From assembly GCA_015039365.1 (NCBI GenBank), contig WION01000027.1:186001-250000 (forward strand): 64,000 bases of DNA. Reading direction: 5' to 3'. The notes under the pieces are model-generated. The model searched no databases. It had not been told where the DNA came from and was given only the letters and a program-made list of their open reading frames with translations. How positions within the stretch are numbered: position 1 is the stretch's first letter; each line of letters opens with the position of its first letter. The position numbers and the translations under genes were made by a program. Shown piece after piece: positions 23,590 through 35,277 of the stretch. This stretch comes from Amanita rubescens. Its lineage: Eukaryota > Basidiomycota > Agaricomycetes > Agaricales > Amanitaceae.

Positions 23590-24071
23590 ATTGACAATGC
23601 ATGCTGAAAGCTGGGTGGCGAAATCTTGGCAGTTGTTGTCGCGCCGTTATCTTAAATAACGGTATCGTGTCATCGTCTCTGACGAGAATGAATGTATTCA
23701 ATACGAGCGCCTAGACGGAGGGTCGCGCTCACCGGTCTATGATATCGCCCGTCTGAACGAGTATGTCAACTTTTTCCAGACCAATCCAAGTTCTCGTCCA
23801 ACACACGTCTTGCATTCTGCATATCGCCATGCAATTCTCCTATTGCAACTATATGGCGGCGGAACGGCGTTTTTGAGCCTACATATTGGGGATCCGAGAA
23901 CATGAACTGCTGCTGAAGGGAGAGAATTTCGTATCCGACGAAAATTTCAGTTGTTGTTGAGTTATCATCTATGCTCCGTGCGCCAGCGAGAACAAGAGGA
24001 TGGCGCATCGACGAGCGAATACCATGATGTTGATCGTGATGGTGGCTGTGCGAGTCAATTATGTTGATCAT
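23590..24071 (-). pseudogene. fragment of a calcineurin-like metallophosphoesterase gene
   Basis: On the minus strand the motif IVAIGELHGDMQNARRVL (metal-binding GDLHGD with the first Asp replaced by Glu) is followed, after a one-base frame break in an A run at about 23781-23785, by VDILVQTGDIIDR. A GTGAGC donor comes next, then an exon-like DDDTIPLFKI. This is the N-terminal half of a Shewanella-like/bis-nucleosyl-phosphatase-type phosphoesterase. The remaining motifs (GNHE, GHT) are absent. The Asp-to-Glu change, frame break and truncation mark it as a remnant. Confidence 0.68.
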
Positions 24072-24131
24072 GATGATAGCACATAAACCACATCACTATC
24101 GTTATACCCTATCGCGCCGGCGCCGTAACGC

Positions 24132-25727
24132 ATGGATAGGACGAGAGACTTGGAATGGTCTCTGCAAACGCCGCCTACTATACCCGGTGACGGAGACGGA
24201 CAACTCGACGTCTCATCAATAGGACGAACGAACAGACATCACTCTGAAGAAGAGCAGCTATATATTCGGAACGTTCTGCTGGCAGCAGAATCCCTGTTAC
24301 AGTCAGGGTCCGTAGATCGTGATCTGGGGCGAAGGGAGGAGACCGTGGACCTTATCGGCCGGTGCAAGATTGCTTTAGCACCTCACAAAAGACTGCCATC
24401 CGACGTCTTGCGGTCCATAGTCCATTTTTGCGGCGAGGCACGCGTGAAATTCCCCCTAGGATCAAAGCCCGGCGGCATTGATCAGGATCTACGTCTCCTC
24501 CACATCACCCATGTCTGCTCTGCATGGCGGCAGCTTGCATTGGAAATGCCAGCATTGTGGAGCGACATTTCTATATATCTAACATGGAGGGGGCATAACA
24601 AGACGCTGTCTGCCGCCAAACAATGGTTCGACCGTGCACAAGATATGCGCAGGGCATTATTCGTTGATTTCGATGTGGGAGAGAGAAGCCCGTATTTGAA
24701 TGACTCGTGGGAGCAGCTACTCGAATTCATGGCTCAGTATCGGCTAGAAGAATTGGAGTTGGTGTATCCTATCAACCATGTAGCATTGAAGCTCCCAGAC
24801 CATGTCTGGCCGTCGATCGAACGCTTATATCTGAGGCACGAGGGGAATGGGTTTTCCCATGGGTGGCAACAGCTTTTTTCTAACTTCGGGAAACTTTCCA
24901 ATCTCAGACATTTAAATATATTCGGCTCTTACCATCTCCATGGTATGGATCGAATTGTACCATGGCATCAGCTACGGACGTTCCAGTTAGGGGCACTTTG
25001 GGAGGGTCCAATAACACCCTCATCATGTCTCAATGTGCTCCGTCAGTCCCGATTACTTGAATATTGCCTCATAACGTTATCGAAAGAATCGTCGTTCACA
25101 TCTACTGTCATTTCCACGAAGGAAAAAATTGTTCTCGCCGACATGGATCATTTCGAAGTGCGATTTCGGGATGGTTTAGCAGTATCATCGTTCCTCAAGC
25201 CACTTGTCATGTCTAACATTACCACATTCATCCTCAAGCGAGCTGTTACTATGAGACTCTCCCCTGAATTAAACTGTGATATGTCTGCACTGTTTGACAT
25301 TATCCAGCGCTCAGGAGGAATGTGTCGCATTCGCCGCCTAGGGATTGACACTTCTGTTATGCTCGATATCGGTGTTTTACTGGAACTTCTACCCTCATTG
25401 GACACGATTTCCATCCAATCCGGACATCTCAGTGACAATACTATAAAACGATTGTCGAGCGGCAAGCTTGGGCCTCGGTTACGCAACATTTCTTTGGATG
25501 TCCTGCATCATGATGCAGATCAGATACTGTCAATGGTGGAATCGCGCTATCACCACGCAACCCAGTCTCCTGATAGTGAGCAGATTGAGGATACACCTTG
25601 TCCATTCAAGTACATATCAATTGCCTGCATGGCTACGGCCGAAAAATGGTTTTATCGCTGCAGGATCAAATTATTATCTAAGAAATGTGATGCTAGCATC
25701 CGTTTGGGTATTTACTATGATGAATAG
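24132..25727 (+). CDS. F-box-like/LRR protein, single exon, 531 aa
   Basis: A continuous frame from ATG at 24132. The N-terminal 85 residues are variable. Residues about 88-150 form the agaricomycete F-box-like module: RLPSDVLRSIVHFC, a glycine-rich insert, then LLHITHVCSAWRQLALEMP and LWSDISIYL. The remaining 380 residues show degenerate leucine-rich segments (LRHLNIFGSYHLH, LRTFQLGALWEG, IRRLGIDTSVMLDIGVLLEL). Such proteins are presumed SCF adaptors. No introns or frame breaks. It faces away from the phosphoesterase remnant. Confidence 0.83.
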   Translation: MDRTRDLEWSLQTPPTIPGDGDGQLDVSSIGRTNRHHSEEEQLYIRNVLLAAESLLQSGSVDRDLGRREETVDLIGRCKIALAPHKRLPSDVLRSIVHFCGEARVKFPLGSKPGGIDQDLRLLHITHVCSAWRQLALEMPALWSDISIYLTWRGHNKTLSAAKQWFDRAQDMRRALFVDFDVGERSPYLNDSWEQLLEFMAQYRLEELELVYPINHVALKLPDHVWPSIERLYLRHEGNGFSHGWQQLFSNFGKLSNLRHLNIFGSYHLHGMDRIVPWHQLRTFQLGALWEGPITPSSCLNVLRQSRLLEYCLITLSKESSFTSTVISTKEKIVLADMDHFEVRFRDGLAVSSFLKPLVMSNITTFILKRAVTMRLSPELNCDMSALFDIIQRSGGMCRIRRLGIDTSVMLDIGVLLELLPSLDTISIQSGHLSDNTIKRLSSGKLGPRLRNISLDVLHHDADQILSMVESRYHHATQSPDSEQIEDTPCPFKYISIACMATAEKWFYRCRIKLLSKKCDASIRLGIYYDE

Positions 25728-25930
25728 GGGTCAAGTGATGATTTCCAAGTGTACCTAAGATGTAGTAGTTGGTAAAATATTATAATCTGAAAGAGTCTCA
25801 ACAAATTTCATTGAATTAATAACAGGAAGTAAATAACATTTCCTTTCCTTTTCCTATAAACGGTAGGAGGTTAACAGCATGTCATGCTGGTTTAGTCGGC
25901 AAAAAGAAGACTCCCGACCCCATCAACACC

Positions 25931-27834
25931 TCACCCCAGGGGCTGTCCTTTCCACAAGCATTTTCGAAATGTTTGCAGTTCGGGACACATCTGTTTTTGG
26001 GATGGGGCAGCCTAGTATGTAAGCAATCAAGAGAGTATAGTGGCCATGTACCTTGCTCCCCTTGCAGGTGTGCCTCCTGCTTTCCGAAAAGTCAATGAGG
26101 CAGAATCCACCTTCACGAGCACGCGCAATATTCCGGGGTTCGAGGTCCCCATGAGTTATCCTAATACGATGAAGGTCCCGTACCAATTTATACACTTGAG
26201 ATCTGCAGGAAATCGTGATCGTCAATGAGAGCAATTGCTTCGGCATGATTGCTGCCACTTACCGCTCAGGATCGCTAAGCTCTCCCCACTCATTCAGAAC
26301 GCCATCACATAAATCGAGAATGAGAACGGCCACGCCATCGCCTTCGAATGCACCATAGCAGTGAGGAGCGATACGATCGTGTGGTTGACGAGATTGGTAT
26401 GCCTTCTCCAAGGCAAGGTAGATCTTAAATTCATCATGGAGCCGTTGTCGGTTGCCTGCATCAGTACGGCGCAGCACCTCGACGATCTTGGCGATGAAAA
26501 AGTCAACGCTGCCATCAAAGTGACACTTGCCAGACATTGCCAGTTGACCCAGACCCTACAAAGCGGGTCAGCCACAGGCGCCGTTTCCCATTCTTGGCGC
26601 ACTGCGGAAGGGCGAGCATATTGTTCGAGAAGGGGTGGAGATGTATCCAAATTTGAGAGGATTCAGGCGAATTCTGGGAAGACGAGGTGATCTAAGAGTA
26701 AATGAGCAAGCCAAAATGACAGGCGACAGGAGGCATGGACAAACCATTAGCCCGGACTCAGCCTTCCTCTGGCCAGTGCGGTGACGGTTATGGGTATTCG
26801 GAGGATCGCTTGCTATTTCTTCTCCTGAACTAGCTGAATACGCTGAACCATCTTCAGGTAAAGGACCCTCGTCTCGTTCTTCAACAATAATATCAAGTTC
26901 CATATTGGGATTGAATTCGATAGGCTCGACAGGAACCTTTTTGACAACGGACAAGATGGCGCCGAGGAGTGCTCGAAAGGGCACTGATGAGTCATCGATG
27001 CTGATCATTGGCGAGTAGGCAAGGAAAGGGTGGTGATCGTCCCTCACAAGGCGGCACACAATCCAGTAATTGTGACAGGTAATAAAGAGCCATTCCATTC
27101 GTCTTAGACCTAAATACAATGCAGCCTACATGTATTTCTTAAACGCCAGCGTTGTAGGTGACGAGAATATCGTACTCACCTTTGTAAGCATTTTCGGCGC
27201 CAAAGGTTGACTGGCGAGTCCACGTCAACTCGATACCATTCTGCGGTAACGACCCGCCAACACTATTCATGACCGAATGGGGATTTTGCCTCAAGGAGAC
27301 ACCCGTCCTCGCCGTTCACTTTTAAAACATAGTCAACCCTGGAGTTCCCTCTGTCCGCCACTTGTTCTAATTTTTGCACCAAGTCGTATTGACCATATAC
27401 CGACAAGCAGTGGTCTAAAGCAGTGGAGGACGCCCTTGTCCAACAACCTCCGACTCTGTTCCAAAGATCAGCCCGAATTACTGGGCCTCGAATGAAGAGT
27501 TAAAACACTTACGTGGCTTTCGCTTGGATTCTCTTTCCAATCGGACTCTTCTTCGCTATTCGGACGGAGCTGTATCCTAGGTGAAAACCGCGATAGGAGT
27601 TTATTTTCGGCATCCGCTGGCCAAAAGGGTGTCTCCGAGGATGTTCTCGAGAGTATTGCAAAGTTTCTCAACAAGGGTATTGTCTCGCACAGCGTGGTTG
27701 GCTTTCCACTCCCTCTCGAGCAACGGGACTTCAACTAGAGATATGTCTGTGATACCGACAGATAGACCTTCGTTAGTAGGTTGAGGGAATGGGAACGTCG
27801 CATGTTCCACCAAGAAATCGTGCAGGTTGGACAT
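25931..27834 (-). CDS. fungal kinase-like protein, with at least one frame break
   Basis: On the minus strand the gene starts MSNLHDFLVEHATFPFP and ends at a stop at 25931-25933. It carries an N-terminal agaricomycete-type region (YVLKVNGEDGCLLEAKSP; TWTRQSTFGAENAYKGL; PMISIDDSSVPFRALLGAI), an acidic linker, then a kinase-like lobe. The catalytic-loop analogue is HGDLEPRNIA and the metal motif LIDFSES (DFS for DFG). The last junctions are clear: 26263/26202 (GTAAGT...TGCAG), then GTACAT...TACTAG before KAAPSQKQMCPEL. Between EAKSP and SVMNSV one extra T (about 27275-27280) shifts the frame. Exon boundaries between 27470 and 27690 are unresolved. Probably a decaying or mis-assembled gene; substrate unknown. 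Confidence 0.6.
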
Positions 27835-28076
27835 GATGGCGGTGCTGGACGGTTGAATCCCCGCAACCTGTAATTATTGACTTAGAGGTGTGGGCCACCG
27901 CTTTGCGTGGCATGGTCCGAGGCTATAACCGAGATGTCTCGCGTATGGCGGGGCCTTCGTCGGAAGATGCCGCGCGTAGCGTACGCCGATCGCTAATTTC
28001 CTAATTTCCTAATTGGGGTGCACTGTTCCGGAACGAGCCAGCTCGCTTAAAATACCTTGTCCTTTCATGCCTCGGA

Positions 28077-28759
28077 ATGCTTGCCAGTGCGCCAACCTCA
28101 CTGTGCCCTGGCTACAGACACGTCGAAGAATTCGATCCCAACGAAGAGTATGAGAACGACGAAGAAACCTCCTACGTGACATTTGACCTGGGCAACATAG
28201 AGCCAACCCTTGTTCCCAGTTCCTCCACCTACAGGCTCATCGTGAGCGTCCTCGACCCTCACCATTGCCACTGCCGCAGTCACTCACCGCGATAACAAGG
28301 GGCTTGATACTCCTACTCCTTATCTTCAGCTTTCTGGAACCATTCTAAAAGGAAGGCACGATTCACTTCTTGGGACCGAACTCCTCTTCACAGATGATTC
28401 GAAAGGTTTGTGTGGCCGTTTCTGCTACTAGTTCTCATCGTTCACATGTTCTTCAGAACCACGGGATAGGAGCCAACGCTCGGTAACCTATGTTGCCAGC
28501 GCAGAGCAACGCGTTGCGTTTCAAAGAAGTCCGATTACAGCCCAAATCGGAGAGCGCGGAAGAACAGGCACATTCTACGCGGAAAGTTGAGGCGAACAAC
28601 CAAATTCCACCCTCTGGGAACGCAAGTGAGCGAAAAACGGCGGGATCTTCTGCAAGATCTAAGCGCGTAGAAGGTGTAAAGCCGAAGAAACGTACGAAAG
28701 GGAAGGCCAAGGCTAATGAAGAGGTACAAGATGATGCGATGGATGCCTCAACAGGGTGA
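28077..28759 (+). CDS. TFIIIC small subunit, triple-barrel domain (GTF3C6/Sfc7-like)
   Basis: TFIIIC recruits RNA polymerase III to tRNA genes. Three exons: 28077-28241, 28300-28405 and about 28456-28759. Features in order are an acidic N-terminus (EEFDPNEEYENDEETSY), VTFDLGNIEPTLVP, then across intron 1 GLDTPTPYLQLSGT, GRHDSLLGTELLFTDD, and after intron 2 QRSVTYVASAEQRVAF. The blocks G-DT-P-LQ, LGTELLF and a following basic strand match the human GTF3C6 pattern. The C-terminus is a lysine-rich tail (KPKKRTKGKAKANEE). A one-base frame break (an extra C near 28532) separates AEQRVAF from FKEVRLQPK. The two other copies help show what the unbroken order was. Confidence 0.7.
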
Positions 28760-29289
28760 ATAAGGTGTGTGCTTGAATGACAATCTGAGATCATGTGTAT
28801 ACTGAGTGACGCCTTATTAGCGTAGGGCCCATACACGATGCACTAGTGGACTTTCCTACGTCCCATGATTGGGCTCTGTCCGACGTTTCAGGCGCACCAA
28901 GTCACTTTCACGGCTACCCACCACATCGCTTAGGCGCTCGCCCCTTTCATGCGAATATACTCCCCGAGCGCCCGAGTTTTTCATTTCACACTGCTAGGCA
29001 CCCTACCATTCCCTTTCACGCGCGACTTCTCATCGCAAACGTATCGTATATCAATTTTCCCTACTCGCTCAATTCCACATGATCTATCTTATCCAATTCC
29101 TTCTTGGGTCTAGTTGATCTGACGTTCCACCCATTTACCCAATCAAACACACTAGGAAACCATCCCTTACCGTGGACGTTTTTCCATAAGAAGTTCTCGC
29201 GGTATTCATAACCAGGGGAAGGAGTTTCACTGGAGAGAAAGAAAAGAAAAAACTCAGCAGAGCTCGTTAAATCATGGAGTTGGTACATA
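28760..29289. other. intergenic; no supported gene
   Basis: Only short frames without protein character. A minus-strand stretch at 29090-29240 (YEYRENFLWKNVHGKGWFP) could be an extra last exon of the secreted protein at 29290-29912, if a GTGAAA donor replaced its stop. I cannot support that choice. Confidence 0.3.
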
Positions 29290-29912
29290 CTATTTCACGC
29301 CCGAAGCGAATCTAGATCTCTCAGCATTCACCATGGCGTTCACCATGAGATGTTCCGCCATTCTCTGGTTCTCCGTAACCGGAACGTTGACAAAGAGGAT
29401 TAGATATGTTGTTGATTTGCCCCGAGTCGCATAGGCTAAAAGGTATCCTGCCTCAGCCCAATGTTCCATTTCCGACTTGACTTGATCGATTCCGTGAGGG
29501 ATTATTTTAATGACGGCGTGTGTGTCCTTTTCAAATGCAGACAGACTTTTCCAAATCTGAAATTCGCCGGGCTTCTCTGCGATTGTATATGTTTTTGTTT
29601 CTATAAACTTCTTTATGGCTTCGGATGGACCGGGTTTCTGAACGTCGGCGGGAGGAGGCTGAAGGTGACAACATCAGGTGTTACGATGACAACATAAGAT
29701 ATAGGTACTACGCGTACTGTTTTTCGTGCCAAACCCAATTTCTCTTTGACCTTTCGAGTCTTGACATTTGATCAATAACATACAAGGGCGGATACAAGGG
29801 AGACGGAAAACGTACAACAGATGACTCTTGGCCAGGATCTTTGCCGAACATTGGGTACCGCATAAGCAGTGCAAGCAAATATAAGGAATATAATAGCTGG
29901 TATTAAACGCAT
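29290..29912 (-). CDS. small secreted protein, paralogue of the gene at 18089-18630
   Basis: ATG at 29912 begins a strong signal peptide (MRLIPAIIFLIFACTAYAVP). At least one intron follows (a GTACGT donor just after the first exon; an acceptor CTTCAG before PPPADVQKPG). The mature core reads IKKFIETKTYTIAEKPG, QIWKSLSAFEKDTHAVIKII and WAEAGYLLAYATRGKS, matching the paralogue in order and spacing. The stop is at 29290-29292. The exact middle splice site is unresolved. Upstream, GAAAGGGCCAGCCTCTGG (about 29927-29944, + strand) and a TATATA box (about 29972) are shared with the paralogue, so the duplication included the promoter. Function unknown. Confidence 0.66.
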
Positions 29913-29973
29913 TCTTCGCGAGAGATGAAAGGGCCAGCCTCTGGAGGGGACGCATTCCGACGAAAATGTGGTT

Positions 29974-31586
29974 TATATATCATTTCCTCAATCAAGGATA
30001 CGTGTCGGTGAAGTCGGGTCTGATATGCTTCGGCCTGTGTTGCGGCAAAAATTTCGGCTTTGCGGTGCTTTGATGCTGATCATGAAGTGTTCCGCAATTT
30101 CGAGTTTGGGGTACCCATATCTGATTAACGTTGTTCGCATCGACTACGAGTTGCTTAGCGATGGCATGGATATGCTGTGGATCTGGAGGGAAAAGGTGTA
30201 GGTCGTCCTTCTTGTCTGTGAAAGAAGTTCAATCCCCCAGAAGCGATTCGCGCCTTAACGAAGTTGCTAGCTGGCTTCGTAATACAGATCCCCCGCGAGT
30301 GTATATGCGCATAGATGAGCACGCATTGAGGAGAAAGCCTTTAGTGGTTGACGTCGCCAACTGCTAAAAACTGGGTCGCTCGGACACGGGGCTCGGTCAG
30401 TGAGCCTGCCACGCCTGGTTGCTAGGTTTATGACGACTTCTTCAAGCTTGCTTCCTGACATCTCTGCCCGCCGGATTTCTCCGATGAGGTATCGTGTATT
30501 TGTCCTTATTTGCATCTGCTCTACATGCGTCCCACACTTCTGCTCCAGAAGTCGGGGCGCTCAGCCTGGAAAGGCACGTTCTCTCTCCTCTCCTTCCCTT
30601 TTCGATTGGCTTCATTGACTCGGAAACACAGGCCCATATTTTGTCACATTCCCTAACCTTCGAGAGGCACTCACAAACCATGTGCCTATTCAAACAAAAG
30701 CGAGATCTTGCACCATTCTGCCCAACTTTGTAGGGTGAGTGCATGTTCTGTTTACTTGTTCTAGTAATTGAGACCTTGCGGTAGCATTCGTTTTATGGTT
30801 CACAATGGGAAGGACTACCTACCAGTGCTCGTCACACAGGACATGGTGGGACATAAGCTGGGCGAGTTTTCACATACGAAAAAGAGGTTCAGCTTCAAGT
30901 GAGTAGATTGAACTTGTATCTTTGGATATCTGTTGCTGACTAGCGAACGACAGAGGGTCAAAAGGACGGTTATAGAACGAATGCTAGACTTCATAATGTA
31001 CACATGTAATTGGTCCACAATCACAGCGTAGCGGCCAAATCCAGAGACCACATCTCTTGCCGTATCCACCCTTCGGCTTTCAAAGATGAAGTTTCGGAGT
31101 ATGTCCTTTACGTGCGTTCCGTGCTGCTAACACACTCGCTCAAACAAAATGGCAATAAAGCCACATAAAACACTTTCCGAAGAACGCTCACGAGACGCCG
31201 AGCTTGAGACACAGCGAACCATGGCCACGTTCAGACAGAAGGCATCTGGCGCATTATTGAAATCGCAAGAGATGAATTGATACGCAGTGTGACCATCTAA
31301 CAAATGAACAAACCGGTGCATGGCTTGTTCGTTATGAAGACATACAGTCAACACGTTTCTATATAATTAAATGGGCAGAATTACGATCTGCTGAACAGAC
31401 TCGCTGGTGCGCTCACAAGTTGGGCGACGCGTGGCCATACCTCACTCGAAAAAGGAGACAAATAATTTATTTTCAGACACACTAACGAAGTACATGTAGC
31501 AGGGTAGTACATACATAGATATTGTTTCGCCCGAAGATATAAATAATAAACGAAACACTTGAAAGATACCAACGAAATCTCAATAC
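29974..31586. other. 1.6-kb interval, no supported gene
   Basis: Several short frames exist on both strands, none with a recognisable motif. A minus-strand stretch at about 30950-31110 (VKDILRNFIFESRRVDTARD) has some protein-like composition but no partner exon I can join. It may be a remnant. Confidence 0.3.
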
Positions 31587-33112
31587 TTATGCACCAACGT
31601 TTGGTTTGAGCGTACACCTCGGAGAATGGCGATTTCGACCATCAATACGAGAATAGCCTTCACCACATCCATAAATGCAGGATGCGTGAATGACCTTCAT
31701 ATGCGTGTTCGTAACGTGGCGAAAAAGCGAGTCGATCAAGAGATCGCATCCACAGTTTTCCCACAAACAAGCGATCCTTTGATTTGGATCCCAATACACT
31801 CCATGAGCCAGTTCCATGTGTTCCCGGATAGACTTTGCGATCCGTCCACACGACGTCCTGACATCCATCCCAGTTGCAGCGCTCGAAATACTTGACGACG
31901 CAGCTGCGGAAATAAAGTATTTTTTCCTTGCCGTTCGCGTCGACTACGATCACGGCGACTCTCGGTCTTTTTCCGCCCTTGCTGGCGGTCTTGGATTTTC
32001 CCTGGTTTCCTCGGACTGTCGAACCTCTAATGACTCGGTACGTCGGGGGGCTTGTTACACGATTAGAATTCATTGAGATAACAGTTCGATGATACGACAT
32101 ACCTATCGGGGTTGCGGTTATCAGCAACAGCAACAGCTGTGCAGTGGACCCAGTCAAGGTCGCCGTCTCTGCGCAAGCCCGAGGTCAGAAAGTGTCATCA
32201 TTAATCAACAAATAATAATCACTTCTTTTTTGGTTTCTTTGTTTGCGCTCCATTGCCATTGGTCGAAGAGCGCTCGTTCGTCAGCTCAGAGCGAGCAGGA
32301 TCATTCTCAGTTGGGGTCATCGCATTATCGGCGGAGAAATGCGCGGCTGAGACCTCATCAACATGTTTCTCTCTATAAAATGATATGAGCAGATCGTCGG
32401 TAAAAATACATAACACGCACAGCGAGCTCGCGACCAAATTCGGGGTCAGCGTCGGGTGATGGCTAATAATGCCCGTTTCGCGTTCTTGTTCGTATATATT
32501 GTTGTCATTCATAGGGTACTGAGGATATGGAGGGGGCGAGATGTCCACGACGCGGGGAAAAACCAACGTTTCGCTTCCATCGCTCTTGTTGTACATGGCT
32601 CCACCATCGCAGTTTTGAACGGGAGGGAATTGAGGAGGTGGTGTGTAAATGGAACCAACATGTACACCAAAGCTCGGACTTGGGAGGGCCGAAGTATATG
32701 GGAAGAACTCGGCGACGAAGGGGCCGTTGCTGTCATTACTTCCGCGTTAAAAAAATGCGCATAAGAGAAACAAAAGAAATCATACTCACGCTTCAACGCT
32801 GTTGTCATACACTTGCGGCTGAAATGCGATTTCTGACGCGGGAGTCTGTGGCATACTGGCCATGATAGCTGGGCTCCCATCACAGTTGGCAAAGTAAGAG
32901 GAAGTAGAGGCATCGCTAAAGCAGGAAGATGATGCAGGAGTATGTAACTCCTCAACGTCTGCATTCGTAAAGCCACCAAACAACATTTGCGCCCGCTGAA
33001 AGTCGTTGCTCGTCACCTGGTCAAGGCAACTATAGTCACTGACATCAGAAGGAGGTGAAGCGCTGGCGTTCAAGTAAGCAGGATCGTAGCTGAACATATT
33101 GAAGGCCTCCAT
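31587..33112 (-). CDS. C2H2-like zinc-finger protein, likely transcription factor, with one frame break
   Basis: Five minus-strand exons fit in phase: 33112-32790, 32738-32415, 32372-32223, 32168-32103 and 32050-31587. The N-terminus (MEAFNMFSYDPAYL) is Ser/Pro/Asn-rich and acidic like an activation region, with a YTPPPQFPPV segment. The C-terminal part has a basic stretch (KSKTASKGGKRPR) and three finger-like units: CNWDGC...H-MELAH, CLWENCGC...RHVTNTH, and CIYGCGEGYSRIDGRNRH...C. A single extra base near 31833 puts DVVWTDRK and SIREHMELAHG in different frames. Skipping it as a 64-bp intron would delete finger one, which I think less likely. DNA target unknown. Confidence 0.66.
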
Positions 33113-35277
33113 AACGTGTAAGAAAGAGGACTGTGGAAAAAGTGACGCCTAGACAAGTTTATTCCAACCCATATTTATGGGCAAATAAAAAAACGAGGGT
33201 TGTTACCAATGTCGGCGAAAATCAGGGTGCTTGAGAAACTGTGTGGCACCATCAACACATGTTTGTCGGTCGCCACCCTTCGTTGTAACTGTCTAGGTAA
33301 ATCGAACCGCGGAGTTATTCCAAAAACGTGTTGGTCGCGGGAGGATGCCGACAAAATGAAAAAGGGACATGTCTTCGACGTGTGGAATTGAGAGTAATGA
33401 TTGATGGATATCGGTGGACTACTCATTTTTGCGAAACGTAAATTTCAGGATATAGGTGGGATCTCTACCAGGACGTGAGTTTCTCCATACTCGTCGGGTC
33501 TGTTAAATTCGCTCGACGATGCCTTTTTGCTATGGGCTGTATCCACCCTGGATACGCGACTTAAGATCTCCCAACGAACGAGAGTCTATACAGGCCACGA
33601 GATATTATATAAATATTTCTCTGTTCGGGTTATTTAAAACAGATCATTCAGTCACGGAGTATCAAAAAGCTCCATGACTCACTTCTGATAGATCTTCTTT
33701 AAGCGATGCCACACTCTTTCTCCTTAGACTATAAGTAGATGATATGCTGCGGTGCGCCGCAGATGACAAAGACGAGGGTGGCCACACACGCCGGAATCCA
33801 GTGTCTCCTAATCCAGTAAGGGAATGCCACAGCCTAAGGGGAAAAAGTCTACCGTGCATCCTACGTTCTTCGCGTCGTTTTGCTATTTTCCACCTCTCAT
33901 ATTGCAGGGGCCTGGTATGTGATGTTTATCAAGACGCTCATCTCGTCAACTTTGTAGACCAACAAATATTTTTCCTCCGGGAGCGGGAGAAGGGTATCCG
34001 TATAGTGCCATATACATCTGGCATATGAAACCTGGCCTGTCGCCTGCTACGGTTTCCTCGAGTCAACAGCGTAACGCTCGCGCGGAAACGTACCGATGGT
34101 GATTTTGCCCACCCCCGAAACAACACAAGAATGAATGCATGCCTACGCGTGAACGAGTTGGGAACGCGCAAATGCCAACGCGCTGGATCATCGTCATCCC
34201 TGCTCGATGTGATTCTGTATTTCTTCTGACGCGCCGCTGTATTACTGGACCAACATGCCGTATTCCCGCCTCGTCGCCAGATTATGAACTCTTCGCTGTT
34301 CAAAGCATGTCAAGACGTTCGCCTAACCATCCTCGGGTGAGTTATGCACAAATCGTGTTATAACGCATTGAGGAAGTTCCCTTTCTTCGCTCTTATGTAG
34401 CCGCTAAGACTTCTCTGAACAACCGGCGGAGCATCGTGCAAGGAACAGAGATGGGAATCTATGCGAAGCTCTATAGAGAAGTTGTCCTGCGAATTACGCG
34501 GGCAATCAAACATGTTTGGTAGCCCAATAGCATGGGTTATTCGTTTCCGTCGTCGTCATGCATTCGATGCTTAAGCCTTAGACAGTGACGCATTCATCAT
34601 CCTGGAAATCTCAAAGGTATCGGAAAAGAAATCAAAAATAGAGACGAGCCTACGTTCAGCGTCAAGTTGGCTCCACATTCGATTCTTCCTTGTTTTCTCT
34701 TACTCCTGAGTGAGACTCGCGCGCTTGTGGCACAGGTAGACTTCAGTACGAACAGTGCTAGCGCCGCGTGCAGGATGGGAAAAGCGCCGCAATATGGTCA
34801 GTGGCGGCCCAGGACGAAAATAAAAGCAAACAATGATGGCGCCCAGCCTGCGACTATGAACATGGGCAAACTTGATGACTGGCATTGAAAAGCAACTTGC
34901 CCTTCTGGACAACTTCTGGCCAAGGACTCGCGAGTGTCGAAGCATTCACGAACTCGGCGCGAATTCTTGTCGAGGCGAAGCAACTCTCGGCCTGGAAGCA
35001 TGGCGTTGGAGCGTTAGAGCTGACTGGTCACGGCCCGACGACACAACGATGCAATAGGGCTGATAGTTTCCATGGCTTCCGTTCGCTGGTCGCAGACCAG
35101 TGACTCGATCGGCGTTGGAAGGGTATCTCGGCCTCCCCGGGTGATATAAGGTCCCTAGGTTTTTCGACGTTTCTCCGGGCGGGTCCCTCATCTCGAAGAC
35201 TGCTGGCACTCTTCGTAAGTCGTCCAACATTCGTTCCGCCTTCAGCCAGTGACGCTCTATTGGACAAAAGGACTATA
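33113..35277. other. 2.2-kb interval, promoters only recognised
   Basis: Short frames occur on both strands between 33200 and 34900 without domains or coherent splice chains. At the right end, from about 35100, lies the promoter of the secreted-protein gene at 35278, with GATATAAGG near 35143 and a segment shared with the promoter at 36850-37040 (GAAGACTGCTGGCA). Confidence 0.35.

Noticed and set aside
26130..26170. tRNA-like T-arm (GGGGTTCGAGGTCCCC)
   Set aside because: It is antisense to the kinase-like catalytic loop coding sequence and no acceptor or anticodon arms fit around it.
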